A stretch of DNA of 50,994 nucleotides from Bacillota bacterium (GCA_023435305.1 JAEYRV010000019.1:1-50994); one strand, 5' to 3'. Positions 32,856 to 42,187 are shown, numbered from the stretch's first letter. Numbers and translations: made by a program. The notes: a model not told the origin generated them from the letters alone.

Positions 32856-33866
32856 TCAGAAGTACCTCTTTATGCCGTCATCACCGCTCTCATTTTCTCC
32901 GTCTGTCAGTTCAGCAGTATCCTCTTCTTCCTCATCTTCTTTGTCTTCTTTGTCGTCTTTGTCGTCGCCGTTGTCTTCCTCGTCGTCTTCTTCCTCTTCC
33001 TCTTCCTCATCTTCCTCTATCCGGGACAGCATGAATTTTTTCAGCTTGGGATATGCATAGAAGTTTGTAATGAAGCCTGTCAGGCTCAGAGTCAGGAAGA
33101 TATACGGGATAAACCCCAATACCTGACCGAATGGAATGATCAGTCCGAAGGTCAGAAAAATAAGCAATGCATTCAGAAGTAAAATACCGATATTGGGAAT
33201 GAATTTTATCACGGCAAATATCAATGCATTCTTGTACAACTGCTTCAGATTAAGATCGAATGTGACCATCATCGGATAAATGTATATATTCATACATGCA
33301 AACACTATGAGCACCATCACCATGATGCCTAATCCAATCGTTCCTGGCAGATTTGCAAGGTAGCCGACATCGATCAGCATACTGTACATTCTGATGGTAA
33401 ACAGAACAATAAATGTTGCCGCAAAGTTGATCGTACTTACAATCAGGCTCTGTTTGAAGTTCTTGAGCGCATTTTCTTTAAAATCACTCCAAATGAAAGC
33501 ATGCTCTTCACGTGCATAATTTCTCAATATATAGGTGAAGCCTGCCTGAGCAGGGCCTGTCGTCACCATTGGGACGCACATCATCACTGTGAGCAGTATG
33601 AATTTGATTATAATATCGTTTATCAGACTGTCGGCACTCTCAAATGCATTTGGCAGTATATTGGGAAAGAACGCCAGCAATATGAACATGCCAAGGATCA
33701 GAGCAGGTATATTAAACAGAAGAAACATCAGATTCACTTTTATAAGGTTCCAGAACTTTCTCTGAAGGATCTCAAAGAACACCACGATGGGCGGCTTTGG
33801 AGGTGCATCCTCCGGTACGCCCGGTCCCGGTTTGTTATAGTCAAAAAATCCAAAAATGCCCGCCAT
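32856..33866 (-). CDS. DUF624 (YesL-like) membrane protein with acidic C-terminal tail
   Basis: The 336-residue protein has about six transmembrane helices: near 42-66, 88-106, 143-163, 177-198, 216-236 and 240-262. The conserved segment PMVTTGPAQAGFTYILRNYAREEHAF is characteristic of DUF624/YesL proteins, which often sit in sugar-transport loci. The last about 60 residues are almost entirely Glu and Asp with a few Lys and Gly, encoded by a low-complexity tract. A proline-rich N-terminal stretch precedes the first helix. The function is unknown; the tail should be cytoplasmic and strongly negative. Confidence 0.85.
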   Translation of the reverse strand: MAGIFGFFDYNKPGPGVPEDAPPKPPIVVFFEILQRKFWNLIKVNLMFLLFNIPALILGMFILLAFFPNILPNAFESADSLINDIIIKFILLTVMMCVPMVTTGPAQAGFTYILRNYAREEHAFIWSDFKENALKNFKQSLIVSTINFAATFIVLFTIRMYSMLIDVGYLANLPGTIGLGIMVMVLIVFACMNIYIYPMMVTFDLNLKQLYKNALIFAVIKFIPNIGILLLNALLIFLTFGLIIPFGQVLGFIPYIFLTLSLTGFITNFYAYPKLKKFMLSRIEEDEEEEEEEDDEEDNGDDKDDKEDKEDEEEEDTAELTDGENESGDDGIKRYF

Positions 33867-34010
33867 ATGATTGTCCCCATTTCATATATATTAGTGGATC
33901 AGCAGAACACAGCCCTGATATGATCACCTTTTATTCTATCAATAGCAGGATAATAATTCAATACATCAATAATAGATTAATTTGCCTGACTATTTTTTGC
34001 TCAAAAGGTA

Positions 34011-34039
34011 TTGACACTGAATGTTTATGTTAGTATAAT
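34011..34039 (+). promoter_or_regulatory. Promoter of tRNA-Leu (GAG)
   Basis: TTGACA (34011-34016) and TATAAT (34034-34039) are exactly 17 bases apart, about 50 bases upstream of the mature tRNA. Confidence 0.9.
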
Positions 34040-34091
34040 TAGTTTTGCTGACCGGCGCCGGACATATCAGAGGGCGCAGAGCAGGTGATAT

Positions 34092-34174
34092 GCGGTCGTG
34101 GCGGAACTGGCAGACGCGTACGTTTGAGGGGCGTATGGGAGACCGTATGGGTTCAAGTCCCATCGACCGCACCA
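34092..34174 (+). tRNA. tRNA-Leu (GAG)
   Basis: This is an 83-base class II tRNA with an encoded CCA. Acceptor stem GCGGTCG/CGACCGC, D-arm, anticodon loop TTGAGGG (anticodon GAG), variable arm and T-arm GGGTTCAAGTCCC are all visible. It has its own promoter and is followed directly by a terminator. Confidence 0.96.
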
Positions 34175-34177
34175 AAA

Positions 34178-34206
34178 AAAGAGAGGTGGATCACCTCTCT
34201 TTTTTA
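34178..34206. terminator. Bidirectional terminator of tRNA-Leu and recO
   Basis: AGAGAGGTG pairs with CACCTCTCT around a two- to three-base loop with runs of A before and T after. It serves the plus-strand tRNA and the convergent minus-strand recO operon, whose stop codon overlaps its edge. Confidence 0.88.
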
Positions 34207-34950
34207 TATGCTTTTAAGGAAGTCCAGCTTTGTAAAATCACGCTCCAGGCGTTCACGCAGGTATCTCCTTGTTATGCGGCCCAACTCCTCCAGCACCTCC
34301 GGAGACAGGCCAAAGCCAAACAACTCCTCCATTGGAGCGTAAGCTATATGCTGGATAGCTCTCGAAGCTCCGGGAGATAAAAGGATCGAAAGTCTGTCCT
34401 CGCCGGAGCATTTCTCCCTGTCACATAAAAATCCACATTTAGAGAAGCTGAAGGAATAGTTGTTTTCGGGAGCTTCCCCGCAATTCATGCAGCTATTGAC
34501 ATGAGGTGTATATCCTGCAATGGTTATGGCTCTTAATTCAAATATACATGAGATCAGTTCAGGCGGCTTCTGTGTCTTGGCAAGCATGTGAAGCGTATTC
34601 AGAAGAAGCTTCAGCAGTCTGGCAGAGGGCTGGTTTTCCTGGATCAGCTCCAGTATTATGTCCATAAAATGTGCGGCATAAGTGAGTTTGACCATATCAT
34701 TGCGTATTTCATAAAAAGGTTCGATCACATCACAGCTGTTTACGGAATACATATCCTTGCCGCTGAAAAGCACAAATTCACCATAGCTCAGTATCTGTGA
34801 TCCTGCAGCCAACTTGGATTTAGGCCGTTTTCCGCCCTTTGAAAGAGCTGAAATACGGCCCTGATTCCTTGTAAATATGGTTATTATCTTGTCAGCTTCA
34901 CCTGTACTGACCTCTTTGACTACTATCCCCCTTGTCTTCAGAAAACCCAT
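34204..34950 (-). CDS. recO: DNA repair protein RecO
   Basis: RecO anneals single strands and helps RecR load RecA at gaps. It has 248 residues: an N-terminal OB fold (about 1-80, GIVVKEVSTGEADKIITIFT) and a helical C-terminal domain. A Cys4 zinc-type site is seen in NSCMNCGEAP and KCGFLCDREKC. It is the last gene of the yqfC-to-recO block and ends in a shared terminator. Confidence 0.95.
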   Translation of the reverse strand: MGFLKTRGIVVKEVSTGEADKIITIFTRNQGRISALSKGGKRPKSKLAAGSQILSYGEFVLFSGKDMYSVNSCDVIEPFYEIRNDMVKLTYAAHFMDIILELIQENQPSARLLKLLLNTLHMLAKTQKPPELISCIFELRAITIAGYTPHVNSCMNCGEAPENNYSFSFSKCGFLCDREKCSGEDRLSILLSPGASRAIQHIAYAPMEELFGFGLSPEVLEELGRITRRYLRERLERDFTKLDFLKSI

Positions 34951-34978
34951 GACAAATCAAGCGGCCGCCTCTCACAGC

Positions 34979-35128
34979 TCAGGCATTGCTCGCACTCGGA
35001 GCAGCCTCTTCTTCTGCAAGGCATCTCTGCTCGGCAGCCCTGTCCCTTTCCTCTATTTCTCTGTAAAATATATAGGATTCAAGAATTCCGTATTCAGTGA
35101 AAGTATCCCATGCAAAATCCTTCAGCAT
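34979..35128 (-). CDS. YqzL family protein
   Basis: This short gene was read directly from the sequence. It encodes 49 residues beginning MLKDFAWDTFTEYGILESYI, the signature of the YqzL family, encoded between era and recO in many Firmicutes. Its role is unknown. The ATG at 35126-35128 has GAGGGGG seven bases upstream. A ten-codon frame MSLTKDEGDL (ATG at 35160) ends at TAATG on this start, so the gene could be translationally coupled to a leader peptide. The C-terminal half is rich in Glu and Ala. Confidence 0.9.
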   Translation of the reverse strand: MLKDFAWDTFTEYGILESYIFYREIEERDRAAEQRCLAEEEAAPSASNA

Positions 35129-35232
35129 TACAAATCCCCCTCATCTTTTGTCAGGGACATAGATGTATCCCTCTTTATCTTACGCTTTTAAGGAGTTTGT
35201 ATACTTGCAAAATTTGCACCGGCTATGCAGTA

Positions 35233-36120
35233 TTATTTGTAGCCCAATGTTTTGAGCATGTTATCGCTGTTGCGCCAATCGGGCTTCACCTTTACCCAAA
35301 GCTTCAGGAATACCTTTACGCCAAGCAGGTTCTCTATCTCTGTTCTCGAAAGCGTGCCTATTTTTTTCAGCATGCTTCCATCTTTCCCGATCAGAATGCC
35401 TTTATGGGTCTCTCTCTCACAATAGATCGTCGCTTCTATATCTATCAGGTCTTTCCCCTGGCGCTCCTTGAACGACATTATCTCCACACCTGTACCATGG
35501 GGCACTTCTTCCTGGACAAGCTCCAGTATTTTTTCTCTGATGAGCTCTGCAGCAATCATCTTCTCAGGCTGATCCGTGATTATGTCATCCGGGAAAAATT
35601 TGGGTCCCTCAGGCAGAACCTTTGTTATCTCACTTAATACAATGGCAGTCCCTTCATCAGAAATGGCCGAGATCGGAATGACGGCTTCGAATTCCATAAT
35701 TTCAGAAAATGTTTTTATCCTCCCAAGCAGCTGTTCCTTCCTGACCAGGTCTATCTTGTTCAATATGAGCATCACAGGGGTCTTCAGAGCCTTCAGCTGA
35801 TCTGCTATGTATATGTCTCCCGCTCCGGGCTTTTCATCGGTCGCTTCCGTCATGAACAGAACAACGTCGACCTCATTCAAAGTGTTCTCAGCGAGATTGA
35901 CCATATACTCTCCCAGCTTGTTCTTTGGCTTGTGTATGCCTGGTGTGTCCAGGATTATTATCTGGCTGCTGTCCGTATTGATTATGGTTCGTATGGTATT
36001 TCTTGTGGTCTGGGGCTTGCTGGACACTATCGATATCTTTTCACCAAGCAGCCTGTTGGTCAGCGTTGATTTGCCCACATTAGGGCGTCCGACTATGGAA
36101 ACGAATCCGGATTTGAACAA
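35233..36120 (-). CDS. era: GTPase Era
   Basis: Era is an essential GTPase that binds 16S rRNA near its 3' end and helps 30S subunit maturation. It has 295 residues. The GTPase domain comes first: G1 GRPNVGKS (about 11-18), G3 DTPG and G4 NKID. A C-terminal KH RNA-binding domain follows (RETHKGILIGKDGSMLKKIG). The start is a TTG at 36118-36120 preceded by GGGAGG. It lies between dgkA and yqzL in the conserved block. Confidence 0.97.
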   Translation of the reverse strand: MFKSGFVSIVGRPNVGKSTLTNRLLGEKISIVSSKPQTTRNTIRTIINTDSSQIIILDTPGIHKPKNKLGEYMVNLAENTLNEVDVVLFMTEATDEKPGAGDIYIADQLKALKTPVMLILNKIDLVRKEQLLGRIKTFSEIMEFEAVIPISAISDEGTAIVLSEITKVLPEGPKFFPDDIITDQPEKMIAAELIREKILELVQEEVPHGTGVEIMSFKERQGKDLIDIEATIYCERETHKGILIGKDGSMLKKIGTLSRTEIENLLGVKVFLKLWVKVKPDWRNSDNMLKTLGYK

Positions 36121-36170
36121 TTGTCATACCTCCCGTATTTTCTGGCTAGTTATGTTATGCCTGTTCCGGT

Positions 36171-36869
36171 TCATGAGAAGAACTGGAACAAAAGCAGTGT
36201 TACCAAGAATCCAATGACCGCGCCGGCAATCAGTTCTATTGCATTATGTATCTTTCCCTCTAATCTGCTTTGTACTACAAGCAGAGCAACGATAATAAAC
36301 AATATGGTTATACTTGCATTATTCGAATAAAGCGCAACTGCAGTCGCAGCTGAAAAAGCGACGGCAGAATGTCCGCTGGGCATACCGCCGCTGAAGGGCG
36401 TACCCTTTTTGAATATGGCCTTGAGAATAAGCACGGCTGTCATTGTGAGCACAATAGCTATAATCGTGACGTGCATCTGGGTCTGCTTGATCCTGACAAT
36501 ACCTATTTCCAGGCTTGTGCTGACCCTGTCGAAGAAAATCACATATGCGACTATGACTGAAAGCAATGCCGATATGAACACCGCAGCCGCGGCAGTGTCC
36601 TTAACTACCTTTGCTTTTGGATGATAAATATCTATCAGCGTATCGATGATGACTTCAATAGCCGTATTGAAAAGCTCACATATCAACACTATAGCTATTG
36701 TTATACAAATGATTATAAACTCCAGTCTGGTAAGGTCGTAAAAAAGCGACATGACAAGAACCAGCACGGCAGCCGTCAGATGGATCTTCATATTCCGCTC
36801 GCTTTTTACTGTTGCAATTATTCCATGCAAAGCATTATTAAAGCTGTCGATAAGGGTCCTGTTTTTCAT
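36171..36869 (-). CDS. dgkA: Diacylglycerol/undecaprenol kinase fused to a PAP2 domain
   Basis: The 232-residue membrane protein is a fusion. Residues about 1-115 are a DgkA-type kinase with three helices and the active-site Glu in ELFNTAIEVIIDTLID. In Gram-positives this phosphorylates undecaprenol. Residues about 130-232 form a PAP2 phosphatase-like domain with GGMPSGHSAVAFS and QSRLEGKIHNAIE. The two activities are formally opposed and could cycle lipid carrier phosphate. The first PAP2 motif is not clear (KKGTPF rather than K-x6-RP), so phosphatase activity is uncertain. Its ATG overlaps the ybeY stop (ATGA). Confidence 0.9.
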   Translation of the reverse strand: MKNRTLIDSFNNALHGIIATVKSERNMKIHLTAAVLVLVMSLFYDLTRLEFIIICITIAIVLICELFNTAIEVIIDTLIDIYHPKAKVVKDTAAAAVFISALLSVIVAYVIFFDRVSTSLEIGIVRIKQTQMHVTIIAIVLTMTAVLILKAIFKKGTPFSGGMPSGHSAVAFSAATAVALYSNNASITILFIIVALLVVQSRLEGKIHNAIELIAGAVIGFLVTLLLFQFFS

Positions 36870-37387
36870 TCTCTCTTCAACCCCAGCTTTTCAAGCACCT
36901 TTTCCTGTTTTGCCATCATTACTGCTTCATCCTGGCTCTCCATATGGTCATAGCCAAGAAGGTGGAACATTCCATGGGCAGTGAGGAAGGCAAGCTCTCT
37001 TTCAAGTGAATGTCCATACTGTTCGGATTGCTTTATGGCGGTCTCAATTGATATTACAATGTCTCCGATTACAAGAAGGCCTTCATCTATATCAAAATCA
37101 CCGCCTTCGTCTGTTATTTTACCGTTTTCGATATCTGCCATCGGAAACGACAGAACATCCGTCGGCCTGTCAATATCCCTGAACTGCTTGTTTATATCCC
37201 TTATAGCTGAATCATCAGTGAGCAGTATGTTGATTTCACAGCCCACCTCAATATTCTCTTCCGAAAGACAATACAAGGCTGTTCTTTCGAGCAGTTCGCC
37301 ATATGCCTGAGTGATCTCTGCATTTGTCTGCTCATTTTCTATAAACACCTTGGTCTGATCCATACCCTTAAACTTGCTGTTTTTCAT
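36866..37387 (-). CDS. ybeY: Endoribonuclease YbeY
   Basis: YbeY is a metal-dependent RNase that matures the 16S rRNA 3' end and takes part in ribosome quality control. It has 173 residues. The zinc-binding motif is HGMFHLLGYDHME, and REINKQFRDIDRPTDVLSFP-like residues (IRDINKQFRDIDRPTDVLSF) lie in the middle. I chose the ATG at 37387, with AGG eight bases upstream inside the end of pgpH. Other in-frame ATGs at 37408 and further in are possible. It overlaps pgpH by about 20 bases. Confidence 0.94.
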   Translation of the reverse strand: MKNSKFKGMDQTKVFIENEQTNAEITQAYGELLERTALYCLSEENIEVGCEINILLTDDSAIRDINKQFRDIDRPTDVLSFPMADIENGKITDEGGDFDIDEGLLVIGDIVISIETAIKQSEQYGHSLERELAFLTAHGMFHLLGYDHMESQDEAVMMAKQEKVLEKLGLKRE

Positions 37388-39671
37388 TTTGCTTACCTGC
37401 CTTTTCATTCAGTGCTTCATTCAGACGACTGTCCAATTCCGAGCTGTTCAGAGAATACTTTGTCTCAGGTTCGGTTTCTTCATTCACAGCTTCCTCAGAC
37501 AGCGGGTCAATACTGCCGGACACCTCTGCAAGACTTTTTATCTTCATTTCGGGGTATTCCTGGCGTTCATGGAAATAGCCTCCGAAAACTCTCATAAATG
37601 CCTTGGCGATCATATCAAGATCTCTCAGAGTAAGGTCGCATAAATCCAGCTGACCGTCGTCGAGCTTGTCTTTAATAATTTTTCTGATAAGGCCTTCCAT
37701 CTTGCCCTCGGTTTTCTCAACCATGGATCTTACAGCCGCCTCGACGGAATCTGCAAGCATTACGACTGCCGCCTCCTTCGTCGAAGGTCTGGGCCCCTGG
37801 TATCTGAAATCCTCCTGCTTTATATTGTCGCCCTTGTCACCCTTTTTAGCCTTGTAGTAGAAATATGCTGCAAGTGTAGTCCCGTGATGCTGGCTGATTA
37901 TATTCCTCACCGCCAGAGGGACCTTGTATTTTTCTGCGATCTCGGCTCCGTCACTGGTGTGGGAGGTTATTACCAGGGTACTCAGATTGGGCGTCATCCT
38001 GTCATGAGGATTGTCTGAAAGCTGGTTCTCCTTGAAGAAGTTGGGGCGTTTGAGCTTCCCCACATCATGATAATACGCTCCAACTCGGGCAAGCAACGCG
38101 TTTCCGTTTATAGCCTCCGATGCCACCTCTGCAAGGTTCCCGACCATAAGGCTGTGATGGTATGTGCCCGGCGCTTCCATCAGGAGCTTCTTCATCAGAG
38201 GTTGGTTTGGATTAGCCAGCTCCAGCAGCTTTAAAGGCGTTATGATATTGAAGGTACTCTCAAAAAAGGGCAGTACACCAATTGTGAATATCGTTGAAAG
38301 CATTCCGTTGACTGCAACCAGTGCAGCATTGTTCAATATTGTTGTCAGACTGCTCTTGCTTATCAGTCCTACACATCCAATAACAGCCGCATTAATTGCT
38401 GCAATAGCAACACCGGATGCAGACAATCGGCTTCTCTGGTTTGCTCCTGTCACAATGAAGGCTGCAATAGTGCCGCCTATAATGGCTGTATACAAAAATT
38501 TCGGATCACCGTTTGTTATAAAAGAGATCGTTAATGAAAGAAGAATATTTACTATTATTCCAAGACGCAGATCCAATAATATGGTTATCAGCATCGGTGC
38601 CATAAAAATCGGTATGAGCAGGGATCTGTAAGGATTGAGCAGCCATGCCGATACCAGTGTGAGCAGTATTATCACACATAATAGTATCGTCTCCTTTGTT
38701 CCGGGAACGATCTTCGCGCAAAAATGGTGCAGATACAAAATAAGCAAAAAGCTAAGCATCAGCACTACCAGCAGTATTCCTCCGGCAAATGCGTAATCGA
38801 AGCTGTCGGTCTCCAGAAGATTCAGTTCACGTAAAACCTCCAGCTTGTCCTCAGTGACGATATCTCCAAAGCTGAGGATCCTGGAGCCCTCTGTTATTAT
38901 CCGCTTGTTTTCCAGTGCAGTGTTGTATGCTTCGCTCCTGGCTTCGTTTGTCATAGCTTCATCAATAACACTGTTGGGCTTGAGCAATGCGCCTGCTACT
39001 ATACTACCTATACTTTTGAATTCCTGGGGCAGGTTGCTGAGCTGAAAGGTACTCTGTACAAAACTCACCTGGGACGATAGATTGTTCTCTGTAACGTCCT
39101 GTTTCATAACTGTACTGATGAGTTCCACTGTCAATGACTGAAATCTGTCCAGGTCTTCGTCCGCTACCACACCTACCAGATACTCGACCTGTTCTTGTGA
39201 CAAAATTATGCCGTGCCCCTTGAGCCTGAGGCCGAGAACGTCTGCGGCCTCTGTTCTCTCCTGCTTTAACAGGTCCTGATGGCTCTCGTCGTCAGAGGTT
39301 ATGCCCTGCTGTGCTAAACTGTTGAAAATGCTTTGTCTTGCAGACCTGATATCATTGAAAAAATCATTGGTGGTATTGATGATATCAATAGATACGCTGT
39401 CAAGCCTCTCCATTACAGGAGTCACATTTTCAGCGGCCTCCTTTGCGAATTTCTCGGTGAGAAGTACGTTTTCGATGTCACGAGGCGCAGAAATATCGTA
39501 TTTGGAGCTTTCTCCCAGCTCCAGCCTGTACTTTTTAGGAGCAGCGCCGTTTTCAACAATAACGACTGATACGGCTATGGTCACAATACCTATAAGCACG
39601 CGCTGAATCGTTCTGTTTCTGAAAAAGGATAAAAACTGTCTTCCTGTTTTCTTTTTATTGACCGCGTTCAA
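37368..39671 (-). CDS. pgpH: 7TM-HD family cyclic-di-AMP phosphodiesterase PgpH (YqfF)
   Basis: The 767-residue membrane protein degrades c-di-AMP in characterised Firmicutes relatives. One N-terminal helix (about 24-42) is followed by a large extracellular 7TMR-HDED region (about 45-280). Seven helices follow (about 290-480). A cytoplasmic HD domain is at about 500-690. The metal site is seen in PGTYHHSLMVGNLAEVA, AYYHDVGKLKRPNFF and TSHTSDGAEIAEKY. The start is a TTG with GGGGGG upstream. It lies between phoH and ybeY as in Bacillus subtilis. Confidence 0.95.
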   Translation of the reverse strand: MNAVNKKKTGRQFLSFFRNRTIQRVLIGIVTIAVSVVIVENGAAPKKYRLELGESSKYDISAPRDIENVLLTEKFAKEAAENVTPVMERLDSVSIDIINTTNDFFNDIRSARQSIFNSLAQQGITSDDESHQDLLKQERTEAADVLGLRLKGHGIILSQEQVEYLVGVVADEDLDRFQSLTVELISTVMKQDVTENNLSSQVSFVQSTFQLSNLPQEFKSIGSIVAGALLKPNSVIDEAMTNEARSEAYNTALENKRIITEGSRILSFGDIVTEDKLEVLRELNLLETDSFDYAFAGGILLVVLMLSFLLILYLHHFCAKIVPGTKETILLCVIILLTLVSAWLLNPYRSLLIPIFMAPMLITILLDLRLGIIVNILLSLTISFITNGDPKFLYTAIIGGTIAAFIVTGANQRSRLSASGVAIAAINAAVIGCVGLISKSSLTTILNNAALVAVNGMLSTIFTIGVLPFFESTFNIITPLKLLELANPNQPLMKKLLMEAPGTYHHSLMVGNLAEVASEAINGNALLARVGAYYHDVGKLKRPNFFKENQLSDNPHDRMTPNLSTLVITSHTSDGAEIAEKYKVPLAVRNIISQHHGTTLAAYFYYKAKKGDKGDNIKQEDFRYQGPRPSTKEAAVVMLADSVEAAVRSMVEKTEGKMEGLIRKIIKDKLDDGQLDLCDLTLRDLDMIAKAFMRVFGGYFHERQEYPEMKIKSLAEVSGSIDPLSEEAVNEETEPETKYSLNSSELDSRLNEALNEKAGKQNEKQQV

Positions 39672-39730
39672 AGCTCAGCCCCCCATCAAAGAGAATACAG
39701 TTTCAACAATACCTGGTCTGAAAAGTATCC

Positions 39731-40696
39731 TCAGCCCTTATGTGAATCAAACCGTTCATATGCCTTTATGATCCTCTGTACAAGTTCGTGCCTCACAACG
39801 TCTTTCTCGGATAAATATATGAACTCCAGGCCTTCCACATCCTTCAGAATCTTTGTGACCTCCCTGAGTCCCGATTTCTTGTCGCCCGGAAGGTCGATCT
39901 GCGTGATGTCGCCGGTAACGACGGCCCTGGATCCGAAGCCGATACGCGTCAGAAACATTTTCATCTGCTCCGGAGTGGTGTTCTGCGCCTCATCAAGTAT
40001 TATGAAGGAATCGTCCAGCGTACGGCCTCTCATATATGCGAGCGGAGCTATTTCTATAGAACCCTTCTCAAGGTATTTCTGATATGTCTCAGCTCCCATG
40101 ATCTCGTACAAAGCGTCATACAGCGGTCTTAAATAAGGATCCACCTTGTTTTGCATATCGCCGGGCAAAAATCCCAGCTTTTCTCCCGCTTCCACTGCAG
40201 GCCTGGTCAGTATTATCCTGCTGACTTGCTTGTCCCTGAATGCAGTTACCGCCATTGCCACCGCCAGAAATGTTTTGCCGGTGCCGGCGGGTCCGATCCC
40301 GAAAACAACTGTGTTTTCCTTGATGGCATTGACATACCGTTTCTGGCCGTGAGTCTTTGACTTTATCTGTCTTCCCCTGGCCGTCAGGCAAACGTAATCG
40401 CCCGGGTATTCCTTTATCTTGTCTGTTTTTCCCTCTGCCGCCAGATCGACAAGATAGCTCACATTCTGCTTTGTTATGTCCTCTCCGGCTGCAATGATGG
40501 AAATCAGCTTTTCTATAACGGCGGATGCCTTTTCCACATCTTCCGTGCTTCCCGTGATCTTGATATCGGTATCCCTGGACACCAGCTTCACATTCAGTCC
40601 ATCCTCAATTATCCTAGCATTTTCATCAAAATGTCCGAACAAGTGTATCAAATGCTCTATTTTCTCAAATTCGACTGTCCTTTCAATATTGTCCAA
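39731..40696 (-). CDS. PhoH family protein
   Basis: The 321-residue cytoplasmic ATPase has an N-terminal KH-like segment and the PhoH P-loop domain (about 110-310). Walker A is GPAGTGKTFLA and Walker B is DDSFIILDEAQNTTPEQMK. VTGDITQIDLPGDKKSGL follows. PhoH proteins are linked to RNA metabolism and pair with YbeY. The start is a TTG immediately after the yqfD stop (TGATTG) with GGAGGAAA inside the yqfD end, so translation is coupled. Confidence 0.94.
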   Translation of the reverse strand: MDNIERTVEFEKIEHLIHLFGHFDENARIIEDGLNVKLVSRDTDIKITGSTEDVEKASAVIEKLISIIAAGEDITKQNVSYLVDLAAEGKTDKIKEYPGDYVCLTARGRQIKSKTHGQKRYVNAIKENTVVFGIGPAGTGKTFLAVAMAVTAFRDKQVSRIILTRPAVEAGEKLGFLPGDMQNKVDPYLRPLYDALYEIMGAETYQKYLEKGSIEIAPLAYMRGRTLDDSFIILDEAQNTTPEQMKMFLTRIGFGSRAVVTGDITQIDLPGDKKSGLREVTKILKDVEGLEFIYLSEKDVVRHELVQRIIKAYERFDSHKG

Positions 40697-41896
40697 TCAA
40701 TTTCCTCCAATCCGTTTGGACGTACCTATATCCTCAATACATTCAAGAGTCACTCTTGCAGTGATATTTCCATCCTGCTCAATAAAGCTTTCTGTTTTTC
40801 CAACTACCCTTGCGTCATCAGGCACCTGTTCGAACGCTTTGCTGTAAGCCTGCCCTGCCGCTTCCTTTTTTGCGTCCTCCCTGCTGACGTATGCATGAAC
40901 GACTTTTTCTTCTATATATATTTTTGTAATCCATTCTGCAGGAAATACAAAATCTTCGCCTAACGAAAGCTTTCTTTGAGTCCTGGAAACGGAATAGTCC
41001 AGGAACCTGTTCTTCCTGCGAAAAATATCTATCTCCCTTGAGAACAGCACCAATGAATTATCCGTCATCACTCTGCCGGTCCTGAGCCTCTCTGTTTTAT
41101 CAAGTACAACCGGCGCCTCTGCTTCATACCATGTACGCGCCTCTGCCAATCCCATTGCATGCACCTGTTTGAATTGATTCTCAGCGCCTTTTAATGGTAT
41201 GCTGCCCGATATGAGCACCTGTCCCCTTTTTACAGTATCCCCCTGTCCGACCGCTTCAATGCCTTCCTTGGCGATTATGCGCCTGATTATTCCGTCCTTC
41301 AACGCAATAATATCACACGGTATGTCTCGGTGAATGATTTCCGGAACGTCTATTCTTTCCCTTATATCCACCCTTACCTTGGTCCCGCGTATATCTATAC
41401 TTATCCACGCAAGCTTTTCCAATCGCAGCATCATACCCGTGACAGCCCTGTCTGTGTCTATTCGGTATTTGAAAACACCAGTCCTGATGCCGTTTTCTGC
41501 CAGCGCTTCTTCAATCAGATCCTGGTCAAGCTCCCTGTTCCCTGTTATCTCGACACTCCAGACAAAGGATGCAAAGAAATTGATCAATATCAAAAACAGA
41601 ACAGCTCCTGCAAAAAAGGCCTTCCGCCTGCGATATTTATTGAGAACAAACGGAAGCCCTGTTTTTTTCAACAGTCTGACCCTGCATCCCGCTTTTTTTG
41701 CAACTGGCCTTATGTGCCGGAAGCCTTTGACAGTCATCCTCATATTAGCCAGATACTGCTTTTGGATCCTGACGTCCCACAGGTGTATACGGCGCCTTGC
41801 GCATATATTTATAAACTTTTCTAAAAAATAGCCTTCAACAACAATAATAACATATCCCCGCAGATAATTCCACAATCTGAACAACAAGAGCTTCAC
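40697..41896 (-). CDS. yqfD: Sporulation protein YqfD
   Basis: The 399-residue membrane protein belongs to the YqfD family, needed at an early-mid stage of sporulation in Firmicutes. The N-terminal region FRLWNYLRGYVIIVVEGYFL is conserved. A transmembrane helix (about 93-112) precedes SVEITGNRELDQDLIEEAL, a POTRA-like fold. VGQGDTVKRGQVLISG follows. The start is a GTG at 41894-41896 that overlaps the yqfC stop (GTGA), so the two are coupled. Confidence 0.95.
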   Translation of the reverse strand: MKLLLFRLWNYLRGYVIIVVEGYFLEKFINICARRRIHLWDVRIQKQYLANMRMTVKGFRHIRPVAKKAGCRVRLLKKTGLPFVLNKYRRRKAFFAGAVLFLILINFFASFVWSVEITGNRELDQDLIEEALAENGIRTGVFKYRIDTDRAVTGMMLRLEKLAWISIDIRGTKVRVDIRERIDVPEIIHRDIPCDIIALKDGIIRRIIAKEGIEAVGQGDTVKRGQVLISGSIPLKGAENQFKQVHAMGLAEARTWYEAEAPVVLDKTERLRTGRVMTDNSLVLFSREIDIFRRKNRFLDYSVSRTQRKLSLGEDFVFPAEWITKIYIEEKVVHAYVSREDAKKEAAGQAYSKAFEQVPDDARVVGKTESFIEQDGNITARVTLECIEDIGTSKRIGGN

Positions 41897-42186
41897 CCCG
41901 CACTGACAAATTCCAGAGTATGAATCGTACCGGAAATAATTATATCCTCAGATGTTATCTCTCTGATAAGAAGTCCGGTCCCAATGATTCTGATAATGCC
42001 GGAGCCCGTGTTGATCCTCAGCCGGTCAGAGGCGTATTCGATGACTCCCTTGTAGTTTTCCACCATAATGTCACAGTTTCCGACCATAGTCAGTTTGGGT
42101 CGGTCCAGCACCAATTCCTTAGGGAGCTCCAGCATTTCTGCAAATAGCTCTTTTGCTCCCTTCTTAACGTTTTTTTCCCTGGCCAT
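41893..42186 (-). CDS. yqfC: Sporulation protein YqfC
   Basis: The 97-residue YqfC family protein is encoded directly upstream of yqfD in spore formers. Conserved stretches are ELPKELVLDRPKLTMVGN, VENYKGVIEYASDRLRIN and LLIREITSEDIIISG. The ATG at 42184-42186 was chosen because GGAG lies nine bases upstream; an ATG nine bases earlier directly abuts that site. It begins the yqfC-to-recO block. The molecular role is unknown. Confidence 0.92.
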   Translation of the reverse strand: MAREKNVKKGAKELFAEMLELPKELVLDRPKLTMVGNCDIMVENYKGVIEYASDRLRINTGSGIIRIIGTGLLIREITSEDIIISGTIHTLEFVSAG

Positions 42187-42187
42187 A

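Noticed and set aside
36121..36170. A missing cdd gene between dgkA and era
   Set aside because: The 50-base gap has no remnant; the gene is simply absent from this version of the block.
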